The notes under the pieces: model-generated
Databases searched by the model: none
What the model was told of the DNA's origin: nothing
What the model saw: only the letters and a program-made list of their open reading frames with translations
Translations under genes and position numbers: made by a program
DNA from: Ophioderma brevispina
Lineage: Eukaryota; Echinodermata; Ophiuroidea; Amphilepidida; Ophiodermatidae
Assembly: GCA_023653785.1 (NCBI GenBank)
Contig: JAMKCH010072541.1
Span: 24,829 to 88,828 of the forward strand
Reading direction: 5' to 3'
Length of the DNA: 64,000 bases
Part shown: piece by piece, positions 1 through 10,847 of the stretch
How the letters are laid out: each line of letters starts with the position of its first letter
How positions within the stretch are numbered: position 1 is the first letter of the stretch

Positions 1-844
1 TCACCAACTCCCTCCCCTCCCCAACGAACCCAATTCACTCCACCTTCCTAACGGCTCTACCCTCTCTCTACATATCGTACCGTACTTCCTGATTCCTACT
101 AACTCCTTCCTTTACACACCTCTATACCCCCCTCCACCTTTCGATCAGAATAAGCTCTATACCTCTACTTCTCCTTAAATTTTTGCTCTTTTAACAAGAA
201 CCATTTCGTCCCCCGGACTTCGTTTCTTCTCCGTTGGCTCCCACGATGCATACCCCCTCCCCCATTTATCACCTCAAATTACCCCCTACCGACCCTCCTA
301 TATCCGTGCACCTCCCACCCACCCTACCTTCTGACTCACCGAGCGCCCATTCGCCTACTCTACTTCCCGTGCTAACCCCAATCTTCCCCCCCGTAATTTC
401 TATACCAGTTGCCGCCACGGCCACCCCCCCATTAATGCCCGGCATAACCTCCGTCGCCACTCCCTACTTTCCCTATTCCCCTCCCTCCTTTCCCTTCGTA
501 ATCGCCCTCAGATAGACCCACTGCCTCCTTGCCTCCACGCCCATTCCTCCCCCATACTTACCTCTCCTCGCCTCCACATGCTCTACCTTTCCATTATTCC
601 TGATCCCTTATCCCTTTATCTACACGATGCGACCACCTTCGCTTCTTTCTAACACGTTCTGTCCTTCTCCCGCGTCATTCAGTTTTTTTGCCCCTTATGC
701 TAACTTGCAGTTCCCCTACACCCAGTGAGGCGTTATTCCCCGCCTCGCTTAGCCGGGATGATGGGGTCTTTCCTCGAGTGGGGGCCGCGCTCGGCTTTAG
801 CGGGCTTCAGCCGCTGCTTCCCGACTAGGTAGCGAGCTGAAAAG
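1..844. other. Pyrimidine-rich, strand-asymmetric segment
   Basis: For about 720 bases the + strand is mostly C and T with very little G. Then a short GC-rich stretch (about 730-840) follows, and the composition becomes ordinary where the 3-kb repeat unit starts. The proline-rich frame at 234-515 follows from the base composition. It may be the end of a mobile element or a long polypyrimidine tract. I do not recognise it. Confidence 0.4.
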
Positions 845-1724
845 TCAAATAGTGTGTGCTTTGATTTTTTGGATCACACTTCAAGTATCATATTTAAGTC
901 ATCATGTTCATTGCTACAATGTGAAAAATGAAATTCGGAATAGGTCACCCTCTTTAGAAATTAAATAATAACAAACACGGCATGTGGTTTTAGAATAAAA
1001 TCTTTTTCAAATTCAACGTAATATGAACCATTTTGAGATTCGGAAATGGGAATCTTTAGATTGGAATAGACAACCCTATTTCAGATACCAAACTTTTTTT
1101 AAGAATTCGGAAAAACGAATGCTAATAACAACGTGTCAGCCACAATGCGACCCATTGCGAGTTCCCGTTCTGATCATAAAAGTTGGTCCCCTTGGTGAAT
1201 TTGAATTTGTACTAAGATTAGGCAGGCATATATTTGCCAGGCTAATGGTTTTGAGATATTCCTTTTTTAGTAAAGTCTTCAAGTGTCCCATATTTATGAG
1301 ACAAAAGATATCTCTTTGGTATTGAGGTTCTACTGTGTTATCTTATCACTGATAGAAATTAAGTGTTCAAGTGCCTGATCTGTGCGACTTCCGAACTGTG
1401 CTCACAATAAACATAGCGCATTAAAATCCATTCAAAACAAAACCTCTTCTTCATGTCTGGAAATTGATCAGGCATCACAACTTCAACATTACACTTTCTG
1501 CCTGCCTAAATAAACAATTGTTTGCTTCAAAATGTCTAGTTCAAATGGTTTTCATGTAAATGTTACTTATGTTTGAAGAGGAAAGAAGGATATTGAGAAA
1601 AGGTTGCATTTAAGTAACCGGGCAGAAAAGCACACCACGAAAATACTTTTGAGAAATAACGTTTTATGAGAGTTATTCTGGAGGAAAACGGATTTGTCCT
1701 CAGCATAGAAAGGGGTTTTAAATG

Positions 1725-1870
1725 GCCCATTGGTCTCGGTTATTGTTTTGAAATTGCATAGAGCCAGCCGCTGTCCAATCACGTCTCGTTGGCTTGCGGT
1801 TTTTCGTTTGACTAATGGGCGGAGCTGTTTTCTCCCGGGCTCTTTGGCATTTCGCCATCCGGTCGTCACA
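1725..1870. promoter_or_regulatory. CCAAT/GC-box patch in 3-kb unit
   Basis: ATTGG at 1,729-1,733, CCAAT at 1,775-1,779 and GGGCGG at 1,817-1,822 lie in a CpG-richer patch that contrasts with its AT-rich surroundings. In copy 2 the two CCAAT boxes are kept at 11,694-11,698 and 11,743-11,747, but the GC box is altered. Promoter function is inferred only. Confidence 0.25.
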
Positions 1871-2962
1871 TAGGCTATAGATACCTGCGTCGGGTAGGTC
1901 ATGTTGGTTTCTTGGCAATAAAATTGTTTTTTACCACCATCGCTCCCCTTTGTTATAGAGGGTAGGAATGCCACGCAGTTTTATATCTCTATTTCTAGCC
2001 ACAAGGAGCTCATGGCTTTTATTTGGCATTTATTTTGGTTGCATTAATATGGCAATTGTTATTCTTACGGATAATGGATGTGAGCCGGAGCCAGAAGTAG
2101 CTGACTTCAGGATCTGCAGATTATGCTCTAGATTATGTATAGATTCTCCAACTGTTGTGCTGGCAAATAACAAATATTAATGGATTTCTTTAATTTAGTT
2201 CAGGCAATCCTAGAGATTTAACTTCAGATTTTCTGGCACTCAGTCTCAGGTATTGTATTAATTCCCATTATTAATATTGCAATTTATATTAGATATTAGA
2301 TGTCTGCGGAAAGCCTAGAGGTAACTGACTTCGAGGTCCAACAGTGATGTTTGTTAATATTCAAAACAATTGTTTTAGGAAGAGTTCTTGAGGTACGTTG
2401 ACTTTAGGAGCCCTTTAATTTTTTTGATTCACAACTTTAATCCATTATTCTCATCTCCTAGACTGATGCGTGTGATTAAGCCGGGCTAAATGGTTATATT
2501 CTCCAAATACAGTACGTCCGCCTAATCCTTGCTAGGCAATGGTCTCTGTGATCGTATATTAGAAGTATTATTTTGACTTTACGTAATTACATTCATTTGG
2601 TGACAAATTTGCACGAGGGAAACTGTCTCATGCCGCGGGCATGCCAATCCTAAGAAGTTATTAATTTTACATAGTGGCTTGTACATACTAAAAATATTGC
2701 ATATGTGGCTTTACGGACATGCTGTGCTTTACCGAATTGGCACAATCTGTGGTAGGGAGTGTACATGTAATAGGGGAAGCTGTCTCTCCAAGTAACCCAT
2801 GGTGTTGAAATGAAATGTTTTCAAAGCAGGCCATATTGAAAAATATTGTTTTGGAGGAGAACTGTTATTGATGAATAAAGGACTATGTCTACGCACGATG
2901 ATGATGCAATTGGCAAACCTTGTCTGGTCCCATTCTTTGTCCTGTGGACACATTTGCCCATG

Positions 2963-3242
2963 GTTGGTATTCTGAAAGGGAGTCTAACTTGACCTGGGTG
3001 AAACTGGGGTTAGTAATTACAGATTGGACCTTTTTCTTCAAATATATATAAAAAGTGTGTAACGGGTGAGAAGATTCCTCCAAGGATAGGGGCCGCTACG
3101 GCCAATCCATGAGGATTATTTTTCACCCTGTTACATTAACTTTGCACAGTCGTACTTTGTAAGGAAAACAAGGTCCACTCACATAGGACTAACCCTAAGT
3201 TTCACCCTAGTTCTCAAGTTAGACTCCCTTCAGAATACCAGC
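2963..3242. repeat. Long imperfect hairpin inside 3-kb unit, copy 1
   Basis: The left arm (TTGGTATTCTGAAAGGGAG and on) is the reverse complement of the right arm (ending CCTTCAGAATACCAGCC). The arms are about 110-130 bp and meet near a GC-rich centre at about 3,090-3,105. The same fold is present in copy 2, so it belongs to the unit. Confidence 0.75.
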
Positions 3243-4030
3243 CTTCCTTTAATTGTTAACGGCGTGGAGTACTATAACCTGCCAATAAACAGCCGATTGG
3301 TCGCATGGCACTCATGTGACTTTTTAGCATTGGCAACATGTGTGGCGCGGTTTGGACATGACAAAAAAATTATGTTGTTGGTCAAAAACTTGGTGGTAGG
3401 GGTGTTTTTGGGTCAAAAAATCATGTGTTTGAGCCTAAAAACTTTAGAAAATCAAAGATTTCTTATTTCGTTAGCAAAACAAATTTTAGTCTGATGCAAT
3501 ATTTATCAATAGACTATTTAGTTTCTAGATTTCTGTGTTATACAATATATAAATGGTCTGGAATTTTAGCCCGAAGAAATCATTTTTTCTAAAAAAAAAA
3601 CATCTTTTTTACCACATTCACCACAACAAGTATTAACTGAAACCCTTTATGCATGTATAAAACCTCTATCAATAACAAAAAGGATACCCTGAAAACAAGA
3701 CTTGTAAATGTTTTAATTTTGTTTTTGTTACGTTAATAACAAAATTAAAAAAAAAATAATTTCGCTTAATTTTGCAGCCCCAAATGCATTTTTGGCCTAG
3801 AAATGAGAAAAAATCATCCATGCCACCAAATATTTCACCACAACCACCATTTCTTAAATCTCATATAGGTATTCTTCAAATAAAGGTGGTTGTTTTTGTG
3901 TGTACAAGAGTGGGGTACCTCATAAACTAGAGCACTGTCAAAAGCTCGGCCCACTCGTTAGGTAAAGATAGTGGTGTTGAGCTGAAGAGGAATAGCGCGT
4001 AACAAAATTTGGAAGCTGCATTTCAAATTG

Positions 4031-4536
4031 CGATAAGTAATATGTGGACAAGCATTGTTCATATGCAAAAATCATTTCAGATGAGAGTTAACACACATAA
4101 AATCACTGCAACCAAGCAAAAATCTGGGTTTTTAAAAGTTTTGAAGGCACTCTTTTCCAAACCTACCATTGTCTCTTTAATGCTTCTCTGCGCAGATTTG
4201 TGTTAAATATGCGAATAACCAAGGCAACTGAAGATGAACATTAACATTTTAAATCAAGACAATATCTCGTCTGCAGTAATATTGAATTTATGCATTTTCC
4301 GAATCCTTATTTGTCTGCTGATATAATCATTACTCCGTCAGCAATCTGTAATAAGGGGCTTAGCTGGTTTATCAATATGAGAATCTGATTTCTATACACG
4401 TTATCATCAGGATTGATATTAAATGGATATTCACCAGATAGTGTTCTATTCATCAATTGTTTTCTGTCTTTTTTTAGGGAATAAACAGAAATGTTCCAGA
4501 AAAATCCAAATGCTCAAATGATGCATATTAGAACAC
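4031..4536. other. No gene recognised
   Basis: AT-rich sequence between the 3-kb unit and a TTAA element. I see nothing supportable in it. Confidence 0.5.
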
Positions 4537-4540
4537 TTAA

Positions 4541-4857
4541 AGGGGCATTTCATGATCCACAGCCTCATCCCCCGACTAACCTAAAAAAAGTTGAGATTCT
4601 TATATCATCTGAATTGTTGGCTTAAGTATAGCAGGTGTGCCTTATGCAAATTTGATCTACTCTGGAAGAAATTAAATTTTTTGTATTTTCTGTCCATAAA
4701 CAAACAGAAATTACAACAGAGTGGCATGGGGCACCATGATATAAACATTTTCTCATAACATCCAAACGCCTCAAAAAATCAACCAAAATTTTAGAATTAA
4801 CCTTTTCTTGGGGATATCTAGTGAACATAAGGTGATAGGATTAAAAAAAATGTACCT
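4541..4857 (+). mobile_element. TTAA element, family A, diverged
   Basis: TTAA at 4,537-4,540 is followed by AGGGGCATTTCATGATCCAC. The body matches the copies at 38,449 and 54,731, including TTTTGTATTTTCTGTC and GATATCTAGTGAACA. The right end is worn. Non-autonomous, no coding. Confidence 0.75.
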
Positions 4858-4907
4858 TTTATTTGCGTAAAATGGCACTCCCTGAGCCTCAGACTTAACC
4901 CCCTGAC

Positions 4908-5027
4908 AAGTGGCGTAACCAGGTTTTTCTGAGTGGGGGGCACATATTTTCAGGGGGAAGCATATATTAAAGTGGGTTAGTGCAATATTTATAGGACTGT
5001 ATGTTTCCCCCTCTGGTTATGCCACTG
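4908..5027. mobile_element. hAT-like short element with 8-bp target duplication
   Basis: The ends AAGTGGCGTAACCAGG and CTGGTTATGCCACTG are inverted repeats. Flanks CCCCTGAC (4,900-4,907) and GCCCTGAC (5,028-5,035) match at 7 of 8 bases, as expected for hAT insertion. The interior has G-rich then C-rich tracts. The family recurs at 31,609 and 60,829. Confidence 0.75.
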
Positions 5028-5219
5028 GCCCTGACTCACTGAGATTTTGGCATAATTAGAAAACCTTATATTTTTTATTTTCTTAAATCTCTGCTCCAAA
5101 ATATTTTAGCCAACTTCTTTCCCACAATGATGCCAAGCTTAAACTGGGCTGTTTACAGTTAACACAAGTTACAGTAATCTATAGGCTATTGTAATACATA
5201 CAAGTGAAGTTCACATTAA

Positions 5220-5554
5220 AGGTGCATGTTCCGATCTTCTTTGGGACCCCCCTGATTTACCCGGAAGTAGTATCGATTTTGATATCAGATGAAAGGCCGT
5301 ATTTTTCTCATTCTCGTCCTGAAATTTTAGCCCTCAAATCCATTTCATTCCCAAGATATAAACAAAAAACTGCCGTTTTAGTGGTTAACCATCAATATTA
5401 GCACAGTATTGAATAGGGCTTTGCAACATGCACTATTGCGTCTACCATCAAAACCGCAAGTTTGTTTCCCACGGTACTTGATGGGTGTATGTGCAAGTGC
5501 CAGGCTCTCATATCAAGTAGAGAACACAATACACATAAATCAGAACAAGCACCT
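5220..5554 (+). mobile_element. TTAA element, family B
   Basis: TTAA flanks at 5,216-5,219 and 5,555-5,558. The ends AGGTGCATGTTCCGATC and ATCAGAACAAGCACCT are inverted repeats. The interior carries GGACCCCCCTGATTTACC and ATCAATATTAGCACAGTATT, found in all family B copies. Confidence 0.85.
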
Positions 5555-5558
5555 TTAA

Positions 5559-6449
5559 AATGGTATGACAGTTTGAAATAAAATCTTTGAATTAAGTATG
5601 TTGGCAATGTCTTTTCCTATGAAACAATATTTTTTTTATATAATTTCATACACAATGCTCTATATGGGCTGAAATTCTGCACATAAACTTCATCAAAACA
5701 AACTCACTTCAAGCTCCTTAGGTATTTGGGATGAAACTCTTTAATTCAAGCCCCCCAAAAATAAATGGCATGTTGAAATATCAAGGTGTGCCCTTAAAAT
5801 CGTGGGCCTCTTTCACCAACTTCCATAATCAATCACAACTTTTCCTTAGGTCTTTACCTTTTAAAATAATTCCTTTTGGAATTCCAACTCAGAAGCCAAC
5901 GACTTTTGCACAAAATTCTACCGAGAATCAATCACGTGCTTGGCTTTCGGAATCACCACACACAAGAAATTTAACCTGACTGGTCCCAGACACCTTTATT
6001 GCAACAGTACCACTGAAAATAATCCTGGAATTCTTAATCTGTTTGTGCCCTTTCCTTTGCAATCAACTATAAACACACAGGGGGTGACATTCTAGCTTTA
6101 TAGATCGTAAAAATGAGAGCAAAGAACTGTCTCATACTCTTCACGCATCTGCTTTAATTTGAAAAAAAGTTACGACAAACAGTGGAGAACGGGGATATCA
6201 TTCAAGGTTTGAGGTAAACAGTTTAAAGCAGATAATTGAAAAGGAAATATAAAAGTTTGATTAAATAGGTACTTGGTACAAAATGTCGTATAGAGCGAGT
6301 TAAATAGATTCCTCTTTTCATACACTTGAATTAGGGATGATAAGGTAACTATTTCAGTATTCATTATTTAACATATTTAAATGAGGTGTATAACACTGTG
6401 TTGCTGATCATTCATGCATTTAGAATGTAACCGTCGTGGTTGGTGAAGA
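5559..6449. other. No gene recognised
   Basis: AT-rich sequence. Short frames at 5,731-5,979 (+) and 6,170-6,364 (-) show no domain, no splice context and no likeness to known proteins. Confidence 0.45.
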
Positions 6450-6456
6450 GGGCCAA

Positions 6457-6491
6457 AGGTCACATGAGGTCAGCAAGGTCACATGAGGTCA
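6457..6491 (+). promoter_or_regulatory. Four AGGTCA half-sites in DR4/DR3/DR4 order
   Basis: AGGTCA occurs at 6,457, 6,467, 6,476 and 6,486, spaced by CATG, GCA and CATG. These are direct repeats with 4, 3 and 4 base gaps, the geometry bound by nuclear receptor dimers. The local repeat also has GGCCAAAGGTCA here and again near 6,895-6,906. Binding is inferred, and a simple-repeat origin is equally possible. Confidence 0.3.
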
Positions 6492-7296
6492 CCAAAATGT
6501 CACCCCACCCCATCCCCCTCCTTTCCACCAAGTTACATCATCGTAGCCCTTACGGAACTCACACGGCATGCAATATATTAAGGGTTAACATTTTGACCAC
6601 AGATACACAGACACACAGATACAAAGACATACGACCAGAGTAATCCCTATGTGCCTTCTGCAATTCTTTCAGATGACACCAAAAAAATGTGTATCTTTGA
6701 AATAAATGAATTATTTTCTTAAATAAAATTCCAGAAAAATGTTTAAATTGAAACACATGCCTAAAATGTTTACAGAGTGTTAATATAAGCGTATAGGTTC
6801 TTAAATGGAGGTTACAAACAGGAATCCTAAGTGTTAAAAAATACATTGCGGTCCCGGACTGCGAGTGTCGTCTGCCGTCGCGGTTTGTGAATGGGGCCAA
6901 AGGTCACAGAGAAGGAAAGGGAAAGATGGAGGGAAGATGAATGTGTGTGATGTTTAGTGATACTGCCTACTCCCCCCCACCTCCTTCATTTAACTCCTCA
7001 AAAGGATTTGTCCTTCATTGAACTCCACAAACAAGTTAAAATTCACTCTTTTTAGAGTGAGTTTCACTCATTTTGCTTCAAAAGTTTGTTATGATGGGTT
7101 GGGTGTTGATGTCGTACACACCAAGATGTAAAATGTATATATCACCTTTAAAATATTCAAAGATAAAATTGTGGTGTCAGATATTGGTGCACATGATATG
7201 ACACCAGAGAGCAAATGCAATTACAGTACAAGCCAGTAGCCCCGGGATTACATCTCTCTATAATTAGGGATACTTATATATATCTTCACTTATTAA

Positions 7297-7440
7297 AGGT
7301 GCATTCTGCAATCTTAGCTCCTTTTTATTTATAGTCCAGTAGATATGGTTGAAAAAAGCTATTTTCTAAAATTTATCTTTATTCTGATGCTGCATTTTGG
7401 TGCAATATGCGCATTTTGCGTATCACAGTGTTCCGTAGAC
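7297..7440 (+). mobile_element. TTAA element, family G, partial
   Basis: TTAA at 7,293-7,296 is followed by AGGTGCATTCTGCAATC. The body (TAGATATGGTTGAAAAAAGC, TTTATTCTGATGCTGCATTT) recurs at about 9,905-9,945 and 10,300-10,400, where a family B element splits it. The right end is not resolved. Confidence 0.55.
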
Positions 7441-7445
7441 CACTA

Positions 7446-7696
7446 CACTGTAAAAAGTGTTTAGAAATGTGGTGCAAAGAAGTGTTTAGGTATTAAATAT
7501 GTCAAATGTCTAAACACTTGGCAACAAATGCCTAAACACTAGGTGTCAAGTACCTAAACATGTTTAAAATTTAAACATGTTTGTGAAAAGGTGTTTAGAT
7601 ATTAAACATGATTAGACAAAGTGTTTAGAAACGTGGTGCAAATAAGTGTTTTAGAAACGTGGTGCAATATAAATTCTAATCGCTGTTTTTACAGTG
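7446..7696. mobile_element. Short element with CACTGTAAAAA ends
   Basis: Terminal inverted repeats CACTGTAAAAA and TTTTTACAGTG, flanked by TA. The interior has many GTGTTTAG and CTAAACAC motifs in both orientations, typical of subterminal repeats in non-autonomous DNA transposons. The superfamily is not certain. Confidence 0.65.
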
Positions 7697-7874
7697 TATG
7701 TTGTAATTACAAATTGAGAAATTCTTACAGAGGAAATCAACATACATGTAAGATTAGACGCACATAATTATACCTATACTCTTCTTGGGCATGACAATCT
7801 ATGATGCATGCACTTATCTCTTGCATTAACTGAGCCTACATGCAATCTGGTCACTTTGTCAACAATGGTCTTTG

Positions 7875-8344
7875 TACTGTAAAAATAGTGTTCACAAATT
7901 CTGGACAATCTTGTGTTTAGATGGCTTGATGTTTAGCGCTGAAACACCAAAAAATGTGTTTAGATAGCTTAGAATTTAGTATATAAACATCTAAAGTGCC
8001 TAAACATAATCTCAATATGTTTAAATCCTACACAGCTGTTTGACCCCATGCAAATCATCTCTTTCATTTTTAGAGCAAATTTTTAGGTTATATCTCCTCT
8101 ATGCTACCATTCTCTGTAGGAGACAGGTTGAAAACCTGAATTTTAAAAAAATCATATTGGCAGCAATGAAATTTTGTAAAATTGACACTAGTTGTCAAAA
8201 GAGTGTGTCGCGTGATATTGTTTTTGTTTTGATTCTGGTTGTTTTCCATAATAAATGAACTTTCAGCAGCTGTGCCTAAACATAAAATGCCATCTCAATG
8301 ATAGTTTTTGTCCTATAATTTCGTACTACTACTTTTACAGTGTA
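7875..8344. mobile_element. Second GTGTTTAG-rich element, interrupted by family J
   Basis: It begins TACTGTAAAAAT and ends CTTTTACAGTGTA, with the same GTGTTTAG and CCTAAACA motifs as 7,446-7,696. The stretch about 8,034-8,275 (GACCCCATGCAAAT to CAGCAGCTGTGCC) matches family J at 25,431 and is absent from the first copy, so it appears to be a nested insertion. Confidence 0.5.
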
Positions 8345-8574
8345 GATGTTTTGCAATATTTTCAAGGGTATATAGGCTACAGTTTAATAAGGGGCACAAG
8401 AAGATTTTGTGAGGATAAAAATGTCCCTAAACACCTCTCAAGCATATTTCAGAACTTTATTAGCCAAACAACTAGAAAAAGAAAACAAAATCTATGTTTT
8501 GAACTTGTCTGCTCTCCTAATTGGCCCTATAAAGAAGCATACTTAGATTTTGTTGAAGTGCACAATTTTTACGA

Positions 8575-8893
8575 GGGCACATGTGGTCCAGTGGATATGA
8601 CGGCCGACTCATGATCTTAAGGTTGTGAGTTTGAGCCCCGCTGCAGCCAATGTGTTATGTACTTGGGCAAGGCACTTTACCTCACTTACTTCATAAACTC
8701 AAGCGTTATTCAGGTAGTGTTATGGGAATATTACAATCTAAGTGCTGATAAGTTTGTGCGCTTGGCCAGCTGCCGGCCTAGGTGAAGCGAAATTATTGTG
8801 ACAAATTCCTGATGGCAGCGTAATCAAATAGGCAACAGCGCTGTGATCTTTATGAAATAGCGCTATATAAAAGCTAAATCATCTATTTTATTA
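8575..8893 (+). mobile_element. tRNA-derived SINE
   Basis: The head has Pol III boxes: A-box-like TGGTCCAGTGG at 8,584-8,594 and B-box-like GTTTGAGCCC at 8,629-8,638, about 34 bases apart as in a tRNA. The body has TTGGGCAAGGCACTTTACC, common in animal SINEs. The tail has AGCGCTATATAAA, like CR1/L2-type LINE 3' ends, so a LINE partner probably moved it. Non-coding. Confidence 0.85.
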
Positions 8894-9127
8894 CATAAAG
8901 TGTATTTGTAAACGATTTACTTCAAGTGTGATTGGTAGGCATTATAATTATGAAGAAAAATAAACAAAATGGGACACATTTTTCCAGCAAAACTTATTTA
9001 GTACAGATAAAAATATCATGTAATATTTATATTTCAATTATATATTAATTCATGTCTATTGTTCAGAACCTGTTTAACGTCAGCAGCATATCGGAGCCAT
9101 CGCAACAAAGAAAACTAAAATCGCAGC

Positions 9128-9682
9128 ATGTCAATGAGAAGTTTTGATTATATGGATGGGGAAAATATTAAGACTTTGTATAAGTCCCTGATACGACCAC
9201 ATCTAGAGTATGCCAACAGTGTCTGGTGCCCGTTCTTGAAGAAAGAAAGTATTGACAAACTGGAAAAAGGTTTAAACGAAGGGCTCCAAAAGTTGGTTCC
9301 AAGCTTGAAGGATCTACCGTACCCTACAGGTTACTGTGTGGGACCTGCCTCTACTCTGGCTTACAGACGATTGCGAGGAGATCTAATACAGGTGTTTAAG
9401 ATAATTCACGGAATGCAAGATGTACAGTGCCAGAAGCTATTGATATGTCACCAAATGTAGAGGGATTACGAGGTCACCACTTCAAGTTAACAACAACGCA
9501 GTCAGGACTAGATTACGGCCCCAAATTGTTTTCACAAGTGTATGAATGTTTGGACAACAAAACTACCAGCTTCTGTCGTCCACTCCAAGACCACCAACAT
9601 CTTCAAGTCGGGCATTGATGACTTCCTCTCCAAAAACATTGATAAATATAGTTATGCTGGAAGTCTTCCAGGAGCCAGATGA
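9128..9682 (+). pseudogene. CR1-like LINE, C-terminal end of reverse transcriptase ORF, frameshifted
   Basis: The frame encodes YKSLIRPHLEYANSVWCPFL, then a KLEK...KLVPSLKDLPY stretch, then AYRRLRGDLIQVFKIIHGM. This is the conserved block after the palm domain in CR1/jockey-type non-LTR retrotransposons. The reading frame shifts near 9,450 (LRGHHFKLTT in the next frame) and again near 9,600, where FKSGIDDFLSKN leads to a stop at 9,680-9,682. The 5' part of the ORF, including the catalytic palm, is missing, as in ordinary 5'-truncated LINE copies. The copy is dead. The clade call rests on motif memory, not an alignment. Confidence 0.85.
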
Positions 9683-9900
9683 TGTGGGAAGCAATAAACT
9701 TTGCTTTTAATTTTTGCAGTGCCATTTTCTTATTACTAACTTAATCCATTGCATTCAGTAATATTGCATCAAGTTTTTTGTGAGAATGTGGATGGGCGTT
9801 ATAAGGCTAAAAATAGCCTTCAGCTTGCAGTAGTGCCCGAATCTACAGGTATACAGGATATAATAATGTGTGGACGAATTAATATGAATATGAATGAAAA
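9683..9900 (+). mobile_element. LINE 3' UTR and tail
   Basis: The sequence continues from the pseudogene stop and contains a GGCTAAAAATAGCC stem near 9,802-9,815. It ends in a short ATGAATATGAATGA microsatellite, a usual CR1-type 3' terminus. Confidence 0.5.
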
Positions 9901-9947
9901 ATGTCCCCATTCTCTTTAAATTGTAGTTCAGTAGATATGGTTAATAA

Positions 9948-10292
9948 ATGGTGCTTGTTCGATTTATGTTTGGTTTCTCTACTTGATTTGAGAGCCTGCT
10001 ACTTGCACATGAGACCCATCAAGTACTTTGGGAAACAAACTTGCAGTTTTGATTGCGTAAGAAAGATAGAAGAAACATAATGCACCTTTGCAAAGCTCTA
10101 TTCAATACTGTGCTAATATTGATGGTTAACCATTAAAACGGCAATTTTTGTTTATATCTTGGGAATGAAATGGATTTGAGGGCTCACATTTCAGGACAAT
10201 GAGAAAAATGCTGCCTTTCATCTGATACTAAAATCGATACTACTTCCGGAAAAATCGGGTGGGGGTCCCATAGACAATCGGAAAACACACCT
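9948..10292 (-). mobile_element. TTAA element, family B, inside family G
   Basis: Family B in reverse orientation (GGTGCTTGTTC to AACACACCT, TTAA at 10,293-10,296). The flanking sequence on both sides joins into the family G body seen at 7,300-7,440, so B inserted into G. Confidence 0.75.
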
Positions 10293-10439
10293 TTAAAATA
10301 AAACTTCTTTCCAAAATTTCAGTTTATTCTGATGGTGCATTTTGATGTAATGAGCAAATGTTGGTATTGCAGTGTTCCAGTCACAGACCACAATGTCGTA
10401 ATATCTTTAAGAAATATAAAATTTAGAAATGCTTGACAA

Positions 10440-10847
10440 CGAATTTGAACCCGGTGGCTCTCAGGTTTGGTTTGGGTAGGGACGTGCCTCTGAGAGTCTG
10501 GAAGTAGGACTCATATCTATACCAATTTTTGCTGAAAAAGGGACCTATAGCTATACCAGAGATGCAGATTTTGGGCCAAATTATAATACAAATTTGCCAT
10601 TCTTCCTCAAAATTTCAACCTTTCAGCAAATATGGATAATTCTGGCTTCAGATTGAGGAAATTGGACTAATTTTCCAACAATTTTTAGAAAATTTTAGCT
10701 TAGGATTGAGGAAATTGGACTAATTTTCCAACAAATTGTTGACAATTTTGAAATAGTGACTCATTACTATACCAAAATTGGCATGAAAAAAGGGGTCATT
10801 CATAAATCACAAGGCTGAAAATGAGGGGTAATCTTGATATTCCAAAG
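10440..10847. repeat. Degenerate interspersed repeat with internal tandem copy
   Basis: GATTGAGGAAATTGGACTAA occurs twice (near 10,654 and 10,714), and CTATACCA-type motifs recur. It abuts the second 3-kb unit. No coding. Confidence 0.45.

Larger units (their letters stand above)
845..4030 (+). repeat. 3-kb repeat unit, copy 1
   Basis: The segment aligns base for base, in the same orientation, with 10,848-13,915. Shared landmarks run from the AATGAAATTCGGAATAG region near 928 through the CCAAT-rich patch near 1,730 and the hairpin at 2,963-3,242 to the GAGCTGAAGAGGAATAG region near 3,978. Differences are mostly one- or two-base indels. No transposase or reverse transcriptase is seen. It may be a non-autonomous element or a segmental duplication. 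Confidence 0.85.

Noticed and set aside
234..515. Proline-rich 93-codon frame
   Set aside because: It follows from the G-poor, C-rich composition; a frame exists on the other strand too and there is no gene context.
1567..1974. Minus-strand protein shared by the two 3-kb units
   Set aside because: The similarity to the frame at 11,583-11,822 comes from the DNA duplication; frames shift between copies and no domain is seen.
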